This document shows, piece by piece, positions 38,266 through 50,204 of a stretch of 64,000 nucleotides of DNA. Source of the DNA: Polytrichum commune (Eukaryota; Streptophyta; Polytrichopsida; Polytrichales; Polytrichaceae); NCBI GenBank assembly GCA_950295325.1, contig OX485808.1:29596527-29660526 (forward strand), written 5' to 3'. A program made the position numbers and the translations under genes. The notes beneath the pieces are model-generated. The model was not told the origin of the DNA. It made no database searches and was given only the letters and a program-made list of their open reading frames with translations. The first letter of the stretch is position 1, and each line of letters starts with the position of its first letter.

Positions 38266-38643
38266 ATGGCGAAGCTCATCACAACCCTCGTCATCTTCAC
38301 GGTGTTCCTCGTGGCCTCGGCTCAGGCTTACGACGCCACATTCCAGTTCGCGGCTTGCAACACACAGAAGACGACGACGAAGAGTGCATTGTACAAGGCG
38401 ATTGGGTTGGTGATGTCGGACCTCGTGCAAGAGACCCCTTACCATAGCTACGATTACAAGAACAGCGAGACGAGCGGAGGGGTGACGGCATGGGGACGTG
38501 GGACCTGTAGGTACGGCTTGGCCGACTGCACCGCGTGCTTGAAGTACATCAGCACTCAAATCCTGCCCGTCTGTGGCAACGCCATCGGGGCTCGCTACCA
38601 AGCCACCGATTGCTTCATCGAGTACGAGAATTACTCGTTCTGA
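38266..38643 (+). CDS. Ginkbilobin-2-like secreted protein (single DUF26)
   Basis: A single 125-codon coding exon. Residues 1-21 form a signal peptide ending ASAQA. The mature protein is one DUF26/Gnk2-type stress-antifungal domain with six cysteines (31, 81, 88, 91, 103, 116). The family member ginkbilobin-2 binds mannose and inhibits fungi in the apoplast; its ligand residues Asn, Arg and Glu appear kept here as N32 (ACN), R110 (GAR) and E121 (YEN). The C-x8-C-x2-C signature is C-x6-C-x2-C here, two residues shorter. There is no kinase domain, so this is not a cysteine-rich receptor kinase. GC content is higher than its surroundings, as expected for real coding sequence. The start is the first ATG after the candidate 5'-UTR intron. 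A tatatata motif only 30 bp before the ATG seems too close to act as promoter. Confidence 0.93.
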   Translation: MAKLITTLVIFTVFLVASAQAYDATFQFAACNTQKTTTKSALYKAIGLVMSDLVQETPYHSYDYKNSETSGGVTAWGRGTCRYGLADCTACLKYISTQILPVCGNAIGARYQATDCFIEYENYSF

Positions 38644-38863
38644 TGGAGGCGACATATGATCATGTTACTCGTTTGAATACATAAGCGTGTTACTTGTTCG
38701 GATAGACTCTAGATGTCATGTAATCATGTTTCCAGCAAAACTTGATGCTTGATTGCGAAAAGAAGAAAAGGAAAGAAAAAAAGAACAGTGTTGGAAGAAC
38801 AAGGGATGCACATTTGTATGTTCATGAGCTTCTTGATGAACTTCACAGTGTGCTCAATCTTTT

Positions 38864-38869
38864 AATAAA
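38864..38869 (+). terminator. AATAAA polyadenylation signal
   Basis: Canonical hexamer about 220 bp after the Gnk2-like stop codon, on the same strand. Confidence 0.45.
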
Positions 38870-38889
38870 GAAAAAGTACTTTGGCTTTT

Positions 38890-39290
38890 GATAGAAGATC
38901 TGGCAATTTTTGTCAAGCAAAATGTTTGTAGATTTGTTTGTACTACAAGTTCTCACTTGCTGAAGTTTGCAGATCTGGATTTTATTAGGAATTTAGATTA
39001 TGTCAGATGCATTAGTCAGGCTTTTGTATGTCAAATAAGTCAGAAGGGACAACTTTGTCTCAAAGCGACTCTAATCGCATGACAAAAAAAATTAAGTGAT
39101 AATTGTTTGAGTGAAATCTGGAGTCTTGAAGTTCAACCACAGTGGAACATCAGCAGTCGTTCAAATCATGGAATTCTAATTTAGTTACATGTATATAACA
39201 TCAGCATGCATTACAGGAGTTGCGGGGTCTTACCACTGGTTCTCTTCTGCTAGAATGGTTATGAATTTTATGCATATGGATTGGAAGTCT
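38890..39290. other. Intergenic, no gene seen
   Basis: 3' flank of the Gnk2-like gene; nothing supported. Confidence 0.5.
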
Positions 39291-39291
39291 A

Positions 39292-39625
39292 CTATGATAG
39301 ACATGTGTTATTTGAATGCTTTTCTTTTTGCACCCACTTCTCGTAGGATATGAAAAATGCAACAGTGCGAGATAGTTAGCACACCCTAATTATGCATACA
39401 TGTAGCCATTTACCTCATGATTCTCAAAGATTGTATGAATTTATCATATTCAATATCAAAGTGAAGATTCTCGAGTTCATTAAATGGTCATATAGGCACC
39501 CCCAATCATGTTGATTACTAAGCATAGTATGGTGAACACATTTTGAGTATGCAGTCCAATCTCTTTTAAACACATATTTGTGATGGCAGTTCGTAGATCC
39601 ACGCTCAAATATAGATGTCTAGATT
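39292..39625 (-). mobile_element. Family A repeat
   Basis: Inverted copy. Diagnostic words: cacccacttctcgtaggatatga, cctcatgattctcaaag, atcaaagtgaagattctc and gtccaatctcttttaaacac. A separate terminal fragment (tgtaaggtagacgggtcttt) lies at 39797-39850. Confidence 0.8.
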
Positions 39626-40428
39626 ATTGCTATGTTGGATTTAGGCACAGGTAGCAAGCTAGTGATAGAGAACCAGTTTTAAGACCACGCAATCCTCGTA
39701 CACAAGAGTATTGCAAGCTTGTTTTCATGTGCATGTGACTTGCTAATTAGAATACTTATCATGTCTAGAAGGCCAACAATTGCTTGACAAGGCTATTGTG
39801 CTAGTGTAAGGTAGACGGGTCTTTAATGATTAATTTTTCCAACTACATCAATCATTCCAATTAGTGTGTGTTACTATTCAGAGTTACACAGTGCAATAAC
39901 GTCTTACTCAAGAGCTCAATTTTTACTAACGAAAGTCCAATAGGTTGCTCGGACATTACAGAGCATAAATGAGTTCGCTTGGTAAAATACACTCCAACCT
40001 CCCTAATATCATGCTTGTGGCAACCAAAGTGCATGTGATATTAAGGAGGTGTGCAGTGTTAACATGGATGTGTGATTATAGAGAATTAGTGTAGCATGTG
40101 ACATTATGGGATAACACAATATCAACATTGCAATAATGACCATAAATGGCAATGATGGCAACATGATGTGTGCAAGCGTGTGGTTTAAATTGTTTGATGG
40201 ATTATTTTAATCTCAAAGCCTATGATATATGAGAAGGAAATGTGACAACAAGGAGGGAGATTTAAACTGAGCACATTTGTTCTCCAGGGTTTCAAGATAT
40301 AAGAAAGGGATTAACACTACAAGGGTGGCATTATTGAGGTCAGGGTGTATTACATTCTCATTAAATAAACATAGCATTGCACACTAATTAGAATAATTAA
40401 TGTAGCCAACTTATCCTACGAGGTGTTA

Positions 40429-40929
40429 GGGCCACTTCACACATGAGACTGAGAGCCCGTGACCAGTACACTTCAAGCACTCTCATTGGTGGAAAAGGCG
40501 GAGCCGGTCCAAGTTCGCTTCACACTACGCTTGAGGGACCCACGGGGAGTATGTGAATGCAAGATGGATGTAAAGTCTACATGAACTCCTACATGGCATC
40601 GAGTGAATCATGTTTCATGGTCACTTGAACTATCTTCAAAAACCATTTCTTGGAGGTAGGCCTTACACAAAACCGGGAGACCATGGCACTCCGAACGCTC
40701 ACAACCGTTGGTTTATTCTATTTTATCATGTGTGAGGACCCGCGTGAATAGAAATTCATTGAAATAGCATTTAGTTGAGGACCCGGTCACATATGACTTC
40801 ACACTGCACCTGAGGGTCCGTGACCACACTACATGATGTTTGAGGTGTGTTGGGACGGTCTTTGGACACTTTCTTTTGGGCTCTCAGAATGTCATGGTCA
40901 CGGCTCTTGGCTCGTGTGTGAAGTGGCCC
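40429..40929. mobile_element. Family B PIF/Harbinger-type MITE
   Basis: Terminal inverted repeats GGGCCACTTCACACATGAG and GGGCCACTTCACACACGAG (complement of the right end), flanked by TTA on both sides (40426-40428 and 40930-40932). 501 bp, non-coding. Its right end borders the GC-rich upstream region of the next gene. Confidence 0.9.
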
Positions 40930-41192
40930 TTAGCGTCCCCTTCACTGGAAACCAAACCCAACTCCGTCGCAGTTCGACCTCCCCCGCGTCCCGTCTCTCT
41001 CCTTGCCGTTCCATTCATCGCACCGTCGCCTTTCGCAGTCCAGGATCGCCCTTCCACCGGCCCAAACGTATTCCCTCCCTCACATCAACCCCACCGAAGG
41101 TCGCTGCAGTGAAGATTTCCCCATTCAATCGTCTCCGGGATTCCTTAACATTGAGTCTCCGCACATAATAAGATACCTCACAACACCCCATC

Positions 41193-44100
41193 ATGCATTT
41201 GGATTCCAGAAGGAAGGGGCAGGGAGTACACTCCAACAACAACAATCTCGTCACTCCGCTTACTGTAAGAAGATCCTTGCTTGCACCCGATGAATGGTGA
41301 TGCTTCCATACGTTGTTGCCTTTTCCGTCTTCTTTTACTTTTCTTCAAATTCTTCTGTTGGTTTCGGGCATTGCCATGTGTGTGTGTTTGTGAGAGAGAG
41401 GGAGAGAGAGAGTTGAGGAATGGGAGCTTCTGGTGTAGACTTCACTGTTTCATTCCAGTAGTATTATGTGGCGGTGATCGTGGATGAAGGATAGACGTCG
41501 TTTTTGTTTGGACATCGTGAAATTCAGATCTAGGGTTTGGCATTGGTGCAAGCGTGTGAACATGTATGACTTCGTTGGTGATCTCTATTAGACGAGGTGA
41601 AGTTGTGGAGTTGTGAATTTGGTTTTGGAAAGTTGTCTCTGGTTTGGAATGTGGGGAGGGATGAGAAATTGAATTGCTGTGTAGCGGGGCAGGGGTTTAG
41701 GGTTGGTTTGTTGCAGCCTGCATCGTGTGGGGGGAATGGAATTGCTATTATGATTGCATTTGTTTTAGGTTTGTTGTTGGAGCGCAGCTGGGAGTGATGA
41801 TGTCTTGTTTAGATTGGAACTTGATTCATTAGCACTATTTCTCTTTTTTCCACACTCAAGGGGTCTACGTCATGGTAAAAGTGAAACATTCTCTGGCCAT
41901 ATGGCTCAAGTGAGAAATTGTGATTGCACTATGCAAAGGAGAATTCCTCTTGGAGAAGGTTGCTTTGTTATATGTGTGCACACAACTGCCTTTGATTTCC
42001 GTTTCTAGTTTGTTGGACCCCTATCGAGACTTGAATCATTAGCATTAATGCCCCTCTTCTATTCTCAAAAAGATAAGTGATTTTGGAACTAGTGAATGTA
42101 AGAATAAAAAACAAGGGATCCATGTGACGACAAACTGAAGTATTCCTCAACCACATGGCTCAAGTGCAGCTTGCATTATGCAAAGGGAAAGTTCTCTTAT
42201 ATGTGTGCAAACACTCGCTTTTCATTCCTTCTAGTTTGTTAAGTCTCGTATTGAAACTCAATTCATCAGTACTAGTACCCCTCTTCCAATCCAAAAAGAA
42301 TCTGTGAATGGAAAAACAAACAACGGGTCCATGTGGTGACAAAAGTGAAGTAATCCCTGGCCACATGGCTCAAGTGCAAATTTCTGATTGCACTATCCAG
42401 AGGAGAATTCCTTTTAAAGAAGGTTCAAGCTCTCTTTTATTATGTGTGCACTCAACTGTCTTCAATTTCTTCTAGTGTGTTGGGTCCGGTATTAAAACTT
42501 AATTTGTTAGCACTAGTATCCCACTTCTATTTCAAAAAGTTGTAGCGAAAGGAAAAACAAATAAGGGATCCAGGTCATGACAATACTGAAGTATTCCTCC
42601 GTTGGCATGGCTTTAGTGAATAGTTGCCATCGCAACTATCTTTGAAATGCAAAGGAGAACTCCTCTTGACGAAGGTTCAAACTCTCTTTTATGTGTGCAC
42701 ACAACCAACTTCCATTCCTTTTCTCTGCTTCTAGTGTCGCCAATTAAAAACACCCAGTTTACATTGGGGTTATGAGAAGAAGTCCTCCAAACTCATCAAA
42801 GGCCACGCAATTGCTGTGATCTGAGGTAGGGCTAGGTCATCTGTATTGGAGCACAAACCCTTTTTACTACACAGCTTTGAAACTTATGCTAATGTAGCAA
42901 ATAACGAAAGACAATCATTTAGAAATGTTGTACTCTTCTTGTACTCCTTGCCAAGATGTCACGGCAGCTGGGTTTTAAGAGTGTGAACGATTCAGATAAA
43001 GTAAACATTTTCTGGAAAAAATTGGCAGAGCTTTCGGTGTTGAAATGCTTCCCCTTATCCTTTTGTTGAATCTAATAGAGTACTGCTATGCTGAATCTTC
43101 CACATGTTGGATAACCGATTCTTTGCCCGATTTTTAGTGTTCTCTTGAACAACCAAATATTTTGGGATTTTTTTTTTTTTTACTTCAGGGTGTTGTCTTA
43201 TTTTGCCAATTTTGTTTTATTTATTTATCTTCTTCTTTTTTGTGTTGAAATGGAGGTCTTAGTACACATGCTTTACCACAAATTTCTTGAGTCTTTCTGT
43301 TAAGATACTTCTGGAGATCTGTAGCAGAAACTCACGACAAGGATCCAGTGTCGGGAACTGATGATAAAGTCAATGGGGATGTCGTGGAAAGTGGCTGCTT
43401 CCATGCTAGTTTTTGATTGCTTTGAATCAAGTATGTAAATTTAGAGCTTTGGATGAATTATCTCTCTTGATACTTATTATATGCTTTACTGGATTACCTT
43501 TATTTGAAAGTGTGTTGTGTTTCAACATCAATCCTTACAAAAATACTTTTGAACCGAATAAGTTGATGAAGCATGAAATGAAGCTCTGACTGCTGCGGGC
43601 AATACAGTCTGGTCAGCTACTATGTTATGTTAAACAATACCTGAACGCTTAGATTATATGATGAAAAAGAGAAGTTAACAATTCTGTTTTTTCCTCTTGA
43701 TTCCAGGGAAAACTCCAGTACTGTACATCTTCATCCTGAGAAGGCATCCGGCTCAAACCATTAACTTCCAGTGAAACTTGGACCCAAAGATGTTCTCAAG
43801 AACACCACCGTTCTGATTCTGGGTTTGTTAACTTCAGATTCTACTTAACCAAGGTGACAGAAAGGGGAAGGATGGGAAATGAGGGTCTCTTGGGACTCTC
43901 TCCAGCCCATCGAAGGGGTCAAAACCCACCATCTCCCTCTCCATTCCGGAGGACTGCCTCAGTTCCCGACCTTGGGTGGCGATCCCTGGTGCGTCGTCAC
44001 AAATTTCTCCTTTACACACTTGGGCTGTTGACGCTCCTTTGTACAATTTACCTCTACTTTGCCGTTACTTTAGGGACAAGGGATTCGTGCTCCGGGTTGG

Positions 44101-45390
44101 GAGGTGCGCAGCGTGCTCTGTGCCAAGTAGGAGTTAAAGCTGGAAAGGCAAACACACACAAGTTGCACTTACGGCGGCTCATGTTTGTCAGTGAGGAGGC
44201 TTCTGGTACGTCTGTATTTTATTTATTTTTAGATGGTTGTTGACGTAGAGGTAAGCGGGCCTTAATCAGACGCTTTTCTCACTGCACCCACTTCTTGTAG
44301 GATATGAAACACGCAAGTACTGCAAGATGATTTGCAAATCCAAATCATGCTTGTAGCCATTTCCCTCATAATATGTGGAACTCATGTGAATATCTTAATT
44401 CATGATGAAAGTGAAGATTCTTGTGCTCATTAAATGGTCATGTAGGTCCTCGCAATAATATTGACAATTGAGCCTAGAATGGCTAACAAGTTTTGAGCAC
44501 ATAGTAAGTTCTCTTTCAAACATATGATTACTTTTTCGTGTCTGTTCTTAGCTCCACACTTAACCACACATCACTGAAGTATAGGCATTTCTGGGGTGTT
44601 TGGATCTATACTGGTCTATCATAGCAGCTTCTTTCTGGGGTCTGACTCTAATTGTGTGAAATTGAGCCCCTTAGACGAAAATTTTGTCACAATTATCTTC
44701 ATAAGTTATATTTAATCAACACTGATTTCACATTAATTTACAACATTGAATCACTACCTACCAAACATAGGGTTGCTTGCATTTTAAACCTTTTGTTATT
44801 ATATTTTATTGCTGCAAGACCTAGAAGGTGGATTCATGAGTGGAATCGATGTTGAAGATCATTGGCTAAATGTTGAACCCTGACGAAATGTATGTAATAA
44901 CACTGGCTCAACATTTTGAGATGCTATTTAAGGTGTTGGGTCTTCTACCCTTTTGTAATTGAGAAGCCTGACATATATCTGCATCAAGTGGCCAACTCGG
45001 AACTATATTTTCACTTATGAACCTGCTACAGTACCCACATAGGGTGCCTTATTTCATCTTCAATAATGCCACGATGTAGTTGCCAGATGGGATTCAAGTA
45101 AGTTCTTAGAAGTGTATGAATGACATGTGGTGCATTTTGAGGTTTAGTTTTTTATTTTTGTCCGAATGGAGAGCAATCTATCCTAGTACTTCTGGCCTCA
45201 CTCTCATATTTCGTCCTTCTGCAGACCCATCAGAAGAAACTGGCACAAAACAGAAAATGAAGGAATTTTTGACCGTGATTTGCAATCTGGCCAGTGGAAG
45301 AAGAGCGGGGTCGGTACATGTGACAACGTCTTCATCAAAAATCCAAGCACGGAGCAATATATTGGGTCATTCAAAGCTATCCTTGACTAG
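41193..45390 (+). CDS. Probable small single-pass membrane protein, unknown function
   Basis: Exons 41193-41264 and 43854-44215 (phase 0 junction; donor gtaaga, acceptor accaag) encode a basic, Ser/Pro/Arg-rich N terminus, a FRRTASVPDLGWRSL segment and one membrane helix around HKFLLYTLGLLTLLCTIYLY. A luminal or extracellular part with Cys follows. The phrase RRTASVPDL plus one helix recalls an uncharacterised plant membrane-protein family, but I cannot name it. Translation may instead start at the internal ATG 43872. The 3' end is uncertain. A well-formed frame at 45225-45390 (contains HKTENEGIFDRDLQSGQWKK, stop 45388-45390) follows a good acceptor but needs a phase-2 donor, for example a weak one near 44219. 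An intron of 2.6 kb holds a tandem array, and a family A copy lies in the next intron. Upstream sequence from 40930 is GC-rich, like a promoter or 5' UTR. Confidence 0.5.
41811..42740 (+). repeat. Intronic tandem array, four ~210-240-bp units
   Basis: Units start near 41811, 42025, 42250 and 42490. Each has the order (a/t)ttagcac-tagta, cccctcttc, aagggatccatgtg, gaagtattcctc, catggctcaagtg, gcaaaggagaattcctctt and atgtgtgcacacaac. The copies are clearly diverged. Confidence 0.88.
44240..44600 (-). mobile_element. Family A repeat
   Basis: Inverted copy: gcacccacttcttgtaggatatga, tagccatttccctcataa, gtgaagattcttgtgctcatt and tagctccacacttaaccacac. It lies just after the 44215 splice donor of the membrane-protein gene. 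Confidence 0.8.
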
Positions 45391-45454
45391 GTTGATCACA
45401 AGCAACCAAAGCAGATTGAGAACAGTGATAACCTGGAAGCTTAAAAATCTTTAA

Positions 45455-46080
45455 AAGCGTCACAGCATTTGAGGACATGTATTTTGATGAATAAAAACAC
45501 AATCAGTTTTGGATCACATGATTGCGTATGTGATCCTGTACAGTTTACAAGAGCAGATAGATAATGGTGTTCTGTCTGCCAGTTGCTTTGGAGGCTGCTT
45601 GGAATACCAGTGAAGAGCATGATTGGTTCTTCCCTTCGCGATGACTCCCAAATAGATCAGTCATGGCTTGAAAAATGGAAGGCAACCATCAAGTAGGTTA
45701 TTCACCGCAGCATTAAGATGCTTGAGAAATGGAATGCAGTTGGGTCACACATTGAAGAGAGCAATGTTCTTCAAGGGAACTTCCTCTTTGCACTTGTGCA
45801 ACCATAAGTTTGTACTTGAGCCATGTTGCTGGGGAATGCTTCACTTTTGTCTTGACATGGATCCCTTGTGTGCTAAATCTTTTTTTCATGGAAGTTCTAG
45901 GGTTAGTGCTAGTGTTGGAGGGTTGTAGTGCTAGAGCATCAAGTTTTGATTGAGAACCCGACATCAATCTGAATGGAGCACAAGTGAACATCACAATCAA
46001 CATATCTCTGCTGATTGTCACAGGGATGATGAAAGGTCTGCATCATTTACACTCTTTTGGTATTGATTCAGAAACTACCT
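45455..46080. other. Coding-like segment, no gene recognised
   Basis: About 45580-45695 (contains SMIGSSLRDDSQIDQSWLEK, then a stop) and 45698-45800 give natural-looking peptide in plus-strand frames. They could be exons or remnants of an unrecognised gene. Splice structure could not be resolved. Confidence 0.25.
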
Positions 46081-46463
46081 CTAAGGTACCACCTGCATAA
46101 TTTGATTACTTCTCTTAATCAGACACCTATGTTTGAGTGGTACGTGATTTGGTTTGGCTCCAAGAACGGATACCAAGAAGACGTGTATTTGAAAGAGATT
46201 AGACTGTGCTCAAAATATGATAACCATTCTAGGTTCAATGGTTAACGTAATTGGGGGGACCTATGACCATTTAATGAGCATGAGACTGTACACTTCCATA
46301 ATGAATAAGATATTCATATGAGCTCCGGAAAATGTGAGGATAGTGGCTACAGTCTTGATTTGGATCTGTTAACTATCTTGTACTAAATCCTCGTTTCATA
46401 TCCTAGGAGAAGTGGGCTAGTTGGAAAAAGTAACCATGTAAGACCTATCTACCTTATGTATAA
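46081..46463 (+). mobile_element. Family A repeat
   Basis: Forward copy: cacctatgtttgagtggtacg, gagattagactgtgctcaaa, tgaataagatattcatatgagctcc, gagaagtgggct and ctatctaccttatgta. Confidence 0.85.
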
Positions 46464-46592
46464 TACAATCAGAAATATGCTCCATCTATGATATCCAGTT
46501 TGTGTCACAGTTATCTCGAAATGCACCTATCTTGTGAGAGTAAACTTCACTTCTTCAAAAGTTATTGTTTTCATGGGTTGTTGATCTGTAGT

Positions 46593-46788
46593 GCGAGAGC
46601 AGGCTAAGAAGTGGTTGTTGAAATATGGCAAACTTCAACAACTTGCCACACGTGTACATATCAAAGAATCAAACATCAATGGAACAAAGACTCACTTCAA
46701 TAGTTGGATTGAAGTGCAAACGGAGAAATCTTGTGTATCTGAGAAACTTCGTTTGATCGTAGGTAAGCCAAAAAACCAAAATCGTTGA
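46593..46788 (+). other. Possible coding remnant
   Basis: A 65-codon open segment with natural composition (starts REQAKKWLLKYGKLQQ), preceded by a tag acceptor-like site and containing a possible donor gtaggtaag. No family recognised; it could be an exon of the same locus as 45.2-45.8 kb or chance. Confidence 0.25.
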
Positions 46789-47079
46789 GCAGCCGAAGTT
46801 ATACAAATGTGTTTTGAGTTTTGACTTCTTTCTCTGACATTGTAATTGAAAGGATCAACTGGATATAGTTGAAATTGCTTGTGCAGTCGAAAGCAGGATT
46901 CTTCACCCAAAATGGTGCAACCAAGCATTGATTTGGGCATGGACACAAAATTCATGCAATTTAGAATGCATGTATATTTCTCAGAATGGTACTGTAGTCA
47001 CCAATCACCGAGTCAAATAATCCTGTACAATGATATTGGTTAGAAAAACAAAATTTCTGATCATTGGTTGAATGCTACA

Positions 47080-48080
47080 AGAATTCTTCGGGAATCGACA
47101 ACATTATTGTGCAAATCAAACAGAGGGTACAGCATGATAAGGGCTAGAGCTTTGTTGTGTGTAGGGAGACAGAGCCATTGGGAATACAAAGACACGGCGA
47201 GCTAGGTATTCTATAACCTGAATTTTTAAGCTTTTTTATAAGTTGATTTGATTCTAGAATTGGCATCAGAGATCTGAAATTAGTCTAATGGAATTTGGTT
47301 GGAATAAATTGGGTCCTCAACCTTCATGGGGTTTTCTCTAAGATAGTGGCATCTATAACCAATAAAATAAGAGAGTTTGCATTTGTTTAGGAGTAATAGT
47401 GGGGGAATTGTTTTTCTTGCAAAGAGAAACAAATTCTAAGGAGAATGCTATTTTTTATTTTAAATAAATAAATAAATAAAACATCATGAATGTGAAAATT
47501 GCTACAAATGTCGACGTGTAGATTTTAGGGTAACACATAGTCAACCTATAAGTTAACCCATAACCGCTCATCTAGATGCTACTCCTTGGCTATGACAATT
47601 GTCAAAACTCTTATGAGAATAAAAAACCACAAGCCATCACCTTATAAACTTTAACTTTGTCCGCGTAAATAATATAGATCTCATCCATGTTGGCAATACA
47701 TGAACCTAGTGAGCAGTTAAATGGACCCGGTCGACTGTAGATACCTCAACCTTAATAGAGCCCCTACATCTATGATGGATAATTTACCTAGACACCACAA
47801 AGCTCAAGCCAAAATGAGAACCTAATCATCGGTTAAATTCGACAAGCAATGCCTCAACGATAACAACAATGTATATATGGAACAAAGGCTACATAATCAT
47901 ACAAGCTAGAGCATCATGTTGCCTAGGTAAACTCATCCATTGAGAAGGTGAAAACGCAATAAGCTATTCTATAATTTAATATCTTTAAGTTTTGATAGAT
48001 TTGACTAATGGCATCAAAGACCCCAAATCAATCTAGTGGAATCTAATTGGAATGAACCAATCCTCAACCTGCTACCTATA
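47080..48080 (+). mobile_element. LTR-like direct repeats with primer-site-like motif
   Basis: Two diverged direct copies, about 47100-47350 and 47880-48085. Both contain gag-tattctataa, a tttaagtttt-type tract, then ttgattctagaattggcatcagag or the equivalent taatggcatcaaag, and later ggaatttggttggaat. The tggcatcagag motif resembles the primer site for initiator Met-tRNA (tggtatcagagc). No coding region between them. Confidence 0.45.
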
Positions 48081-48318
48081 GGGGTCTTTGGTTTACTTCT
48101 TGGGGCCCTTGCATCTACTATGCATGAGTTTACTCAGACACCATGAAGCTCGAGCCAATAAGAGCATATTACATTGGGGTGATACAATAGCCTCATATTT
48201 GTCAACACATACTTCCATTGCCATTTGTGATGGGATGCCACTAAGATTGCTACCCAACTTTTTTATACTAAGCATGCCTAATTCTATAACTTATATTGAT
48301 CAGATTCATGAATTTGAA

Positions 48319-48640
48319 TAGTGCATGGATCTATGAACAAACATATTATTGTTCATAGATTTGAGCATGTATTTGAAAGAGATTGGACTATGTGCTCAAA
48401 TTTTACCACATATTCTAGGTTCAATAGCAAACACAATGAAAGGGACCTACATGATCATTCAAGAAGTTATAGAATCTCCACTTTGAATTTGAAAAGGAAA
48501 TCATATGAGGTCCACAAAATTGAGGAATATGGCTATGGCATCAATTTGAATCTATTATTCATCTTTGGTACAAACCGCATGTTTGATATCCTAGGAGAAG
48601 TGGGTGTAGAGCTAAAAATGTTTATTTAGGTTCACTTATC
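48319..48640 (+). mobile_element. Family A repeat
   Basis: Forward copy: gtatttgaaagagattggac, gttcaatagcaaacac, ggacctacatgatcatt and atcctaggagaagtgggtgtag. Confidence 0.8.
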
Positions 48641-48717
48641 TTACCCAAAAAAGTACCATTGAACCTAGAACCAAAACTAATATGAACCACAATCAAATAT
48701 GTTGGGGCTTCATGTGT

Positions 48718-49222
48718 GTAAGGTATGTGGACCTTATGTGGACACTTCTCTTAAACAGATGCCTATATTTGAGTACATCTTATATATTATGGCACAACTT
48801 CTAATTAAGAATGAACACCAAAAAGACATATCTTATGATGAGATTGGACTATGGGCTCATAATATATCAATCATTCTAGGTCCAATTCACTAACACAATT
48901 GAGAAGGCCTATGTGATCACTTAAAGAGAAACTAGATGTTATTTTTACCTCTTATAACTTCTGCATCTCAAATTTGATCTTGAAACTTGAAATGATAATC
49001 TACATGATTGAGAATTGCTAGCCGCATAAGACAATCCCCGGATCGATTTGACTCTCATTAATGTATGCAAATTCTTCACTTTAACCAAACATTATGGGAC
49101 AAATAGCAATGGGCATGATTGTAATCTGCTAATCATCTCACATTAATTGCATGTTCTATATCTTACAAGAAGTGGGTGCCCAGATAAAAGTATTCAAATA
49201 ATGCACGTCTACCTTACAGAAT
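48718..49222 (+). mobile_element. Family A repeat, long copy
   Basis: Starts TGTAAGGTATGTGGACC and ends gcacgtctaccttaca, so both terminal inverted sequences are visible. It holds an extra ~110 bp relative to other copies. Confidence 0.8.
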
Positions 49223-49239
49223 GGTGGTTTTGGGTGTGC

Positions 49240-49615
49240 CTAAGGTAGATGAGTCTTAAATGCTACTTTTTCCAACTAGCCCACTTCACCTACAATATGA
49301 AACACTTGATTAGTACGATGGCCATGGCCACTTTCCTCATAATCTTTAGAACATATGAACATCATGTTCATTATCAAAGTGAAGATTTTCATGCTCATTA
49401 AATAGTCATATAGATTCCCTCCAATTACGTTGACAATTGGAACACAAAATGATTATCATATTTTTTAACATGCAGTCCAATCTCATCTAGACACTTGTCT
49501 TTTCGCCCTTTGTTGGGTGTCCATTCTTGGAGCCACACCAAACCACATACCACTCACATATATGTGTCCGATTAAGACAAGTGCCCAAATTAGGCACGTC
49601 TACCATACCCTACCT
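49240..49615 (-). mobile_element. Family A repeat
   Basis: Inverted copy lying tail to tail with the previous one. Its ends are cctaaggtagatgagtctta and ctaccataccctaccttaca. Confidence 0.85.
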
Positions 49616-50204
49616 TACAAAGACACTCCCATGGGCGGTTCAATGTGCCGATGAGCAAGCGATGATAGCGTGGTATAATCATCTCAATGTTTGTACTTGT
49701 GGGTGTCATCAAATGATTCAAGGGTGTTGAGTATTGGGAGTTACGTTAGGGTTTGCTCATACAATAAAAAACGTCATTGCTTATACAATGCCAAGGCCCA
49801 CCACCATGCCACCCAATTACGGCAACCACCTCCTCACCCACCACACTAAATATTGTATTTAGTGTACCCAATTCTATTTGTCTTACTCAGTACTAATTGT
49901 AAACTGCCCGTGTAGTGTCACCAACACTAAAATGTAAACCTAAAATTATTTGTCATTTTTTGTTTAAAAAATTAAATTAAATTAACTGGGGCATCATAGA
50001 TTTAAATTGTTACAATTATTATCACTTACTAAGTGATTTTCCATCCAAATTTCAATCATTCATGACAATATTTCATTATGTAAATGTCAGGATGCAGAAT
50101 ACATCAAAAGTGGATGAACTAAAAATTAAGTTGAGATGACAATATTTGTACACATATTCATAAGAAGTGTCATTAACAAAGTTACCACAATGACATAAAC
50201 ACAA
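49616..50204. other. Intergenic, no gene seen
   Basis: AT-rich DNA with a short palindromic word actaaatattgtatttagt near 49845. No supported gene. Confidence 0.5.

Noticed and set aside
38197-38655. 152-codon minus-strand frame over the Gnk2-like gene
   Set aside because: Shadow of the GC-rich sense exon, which encodes an unmistakable DUF26 protein.
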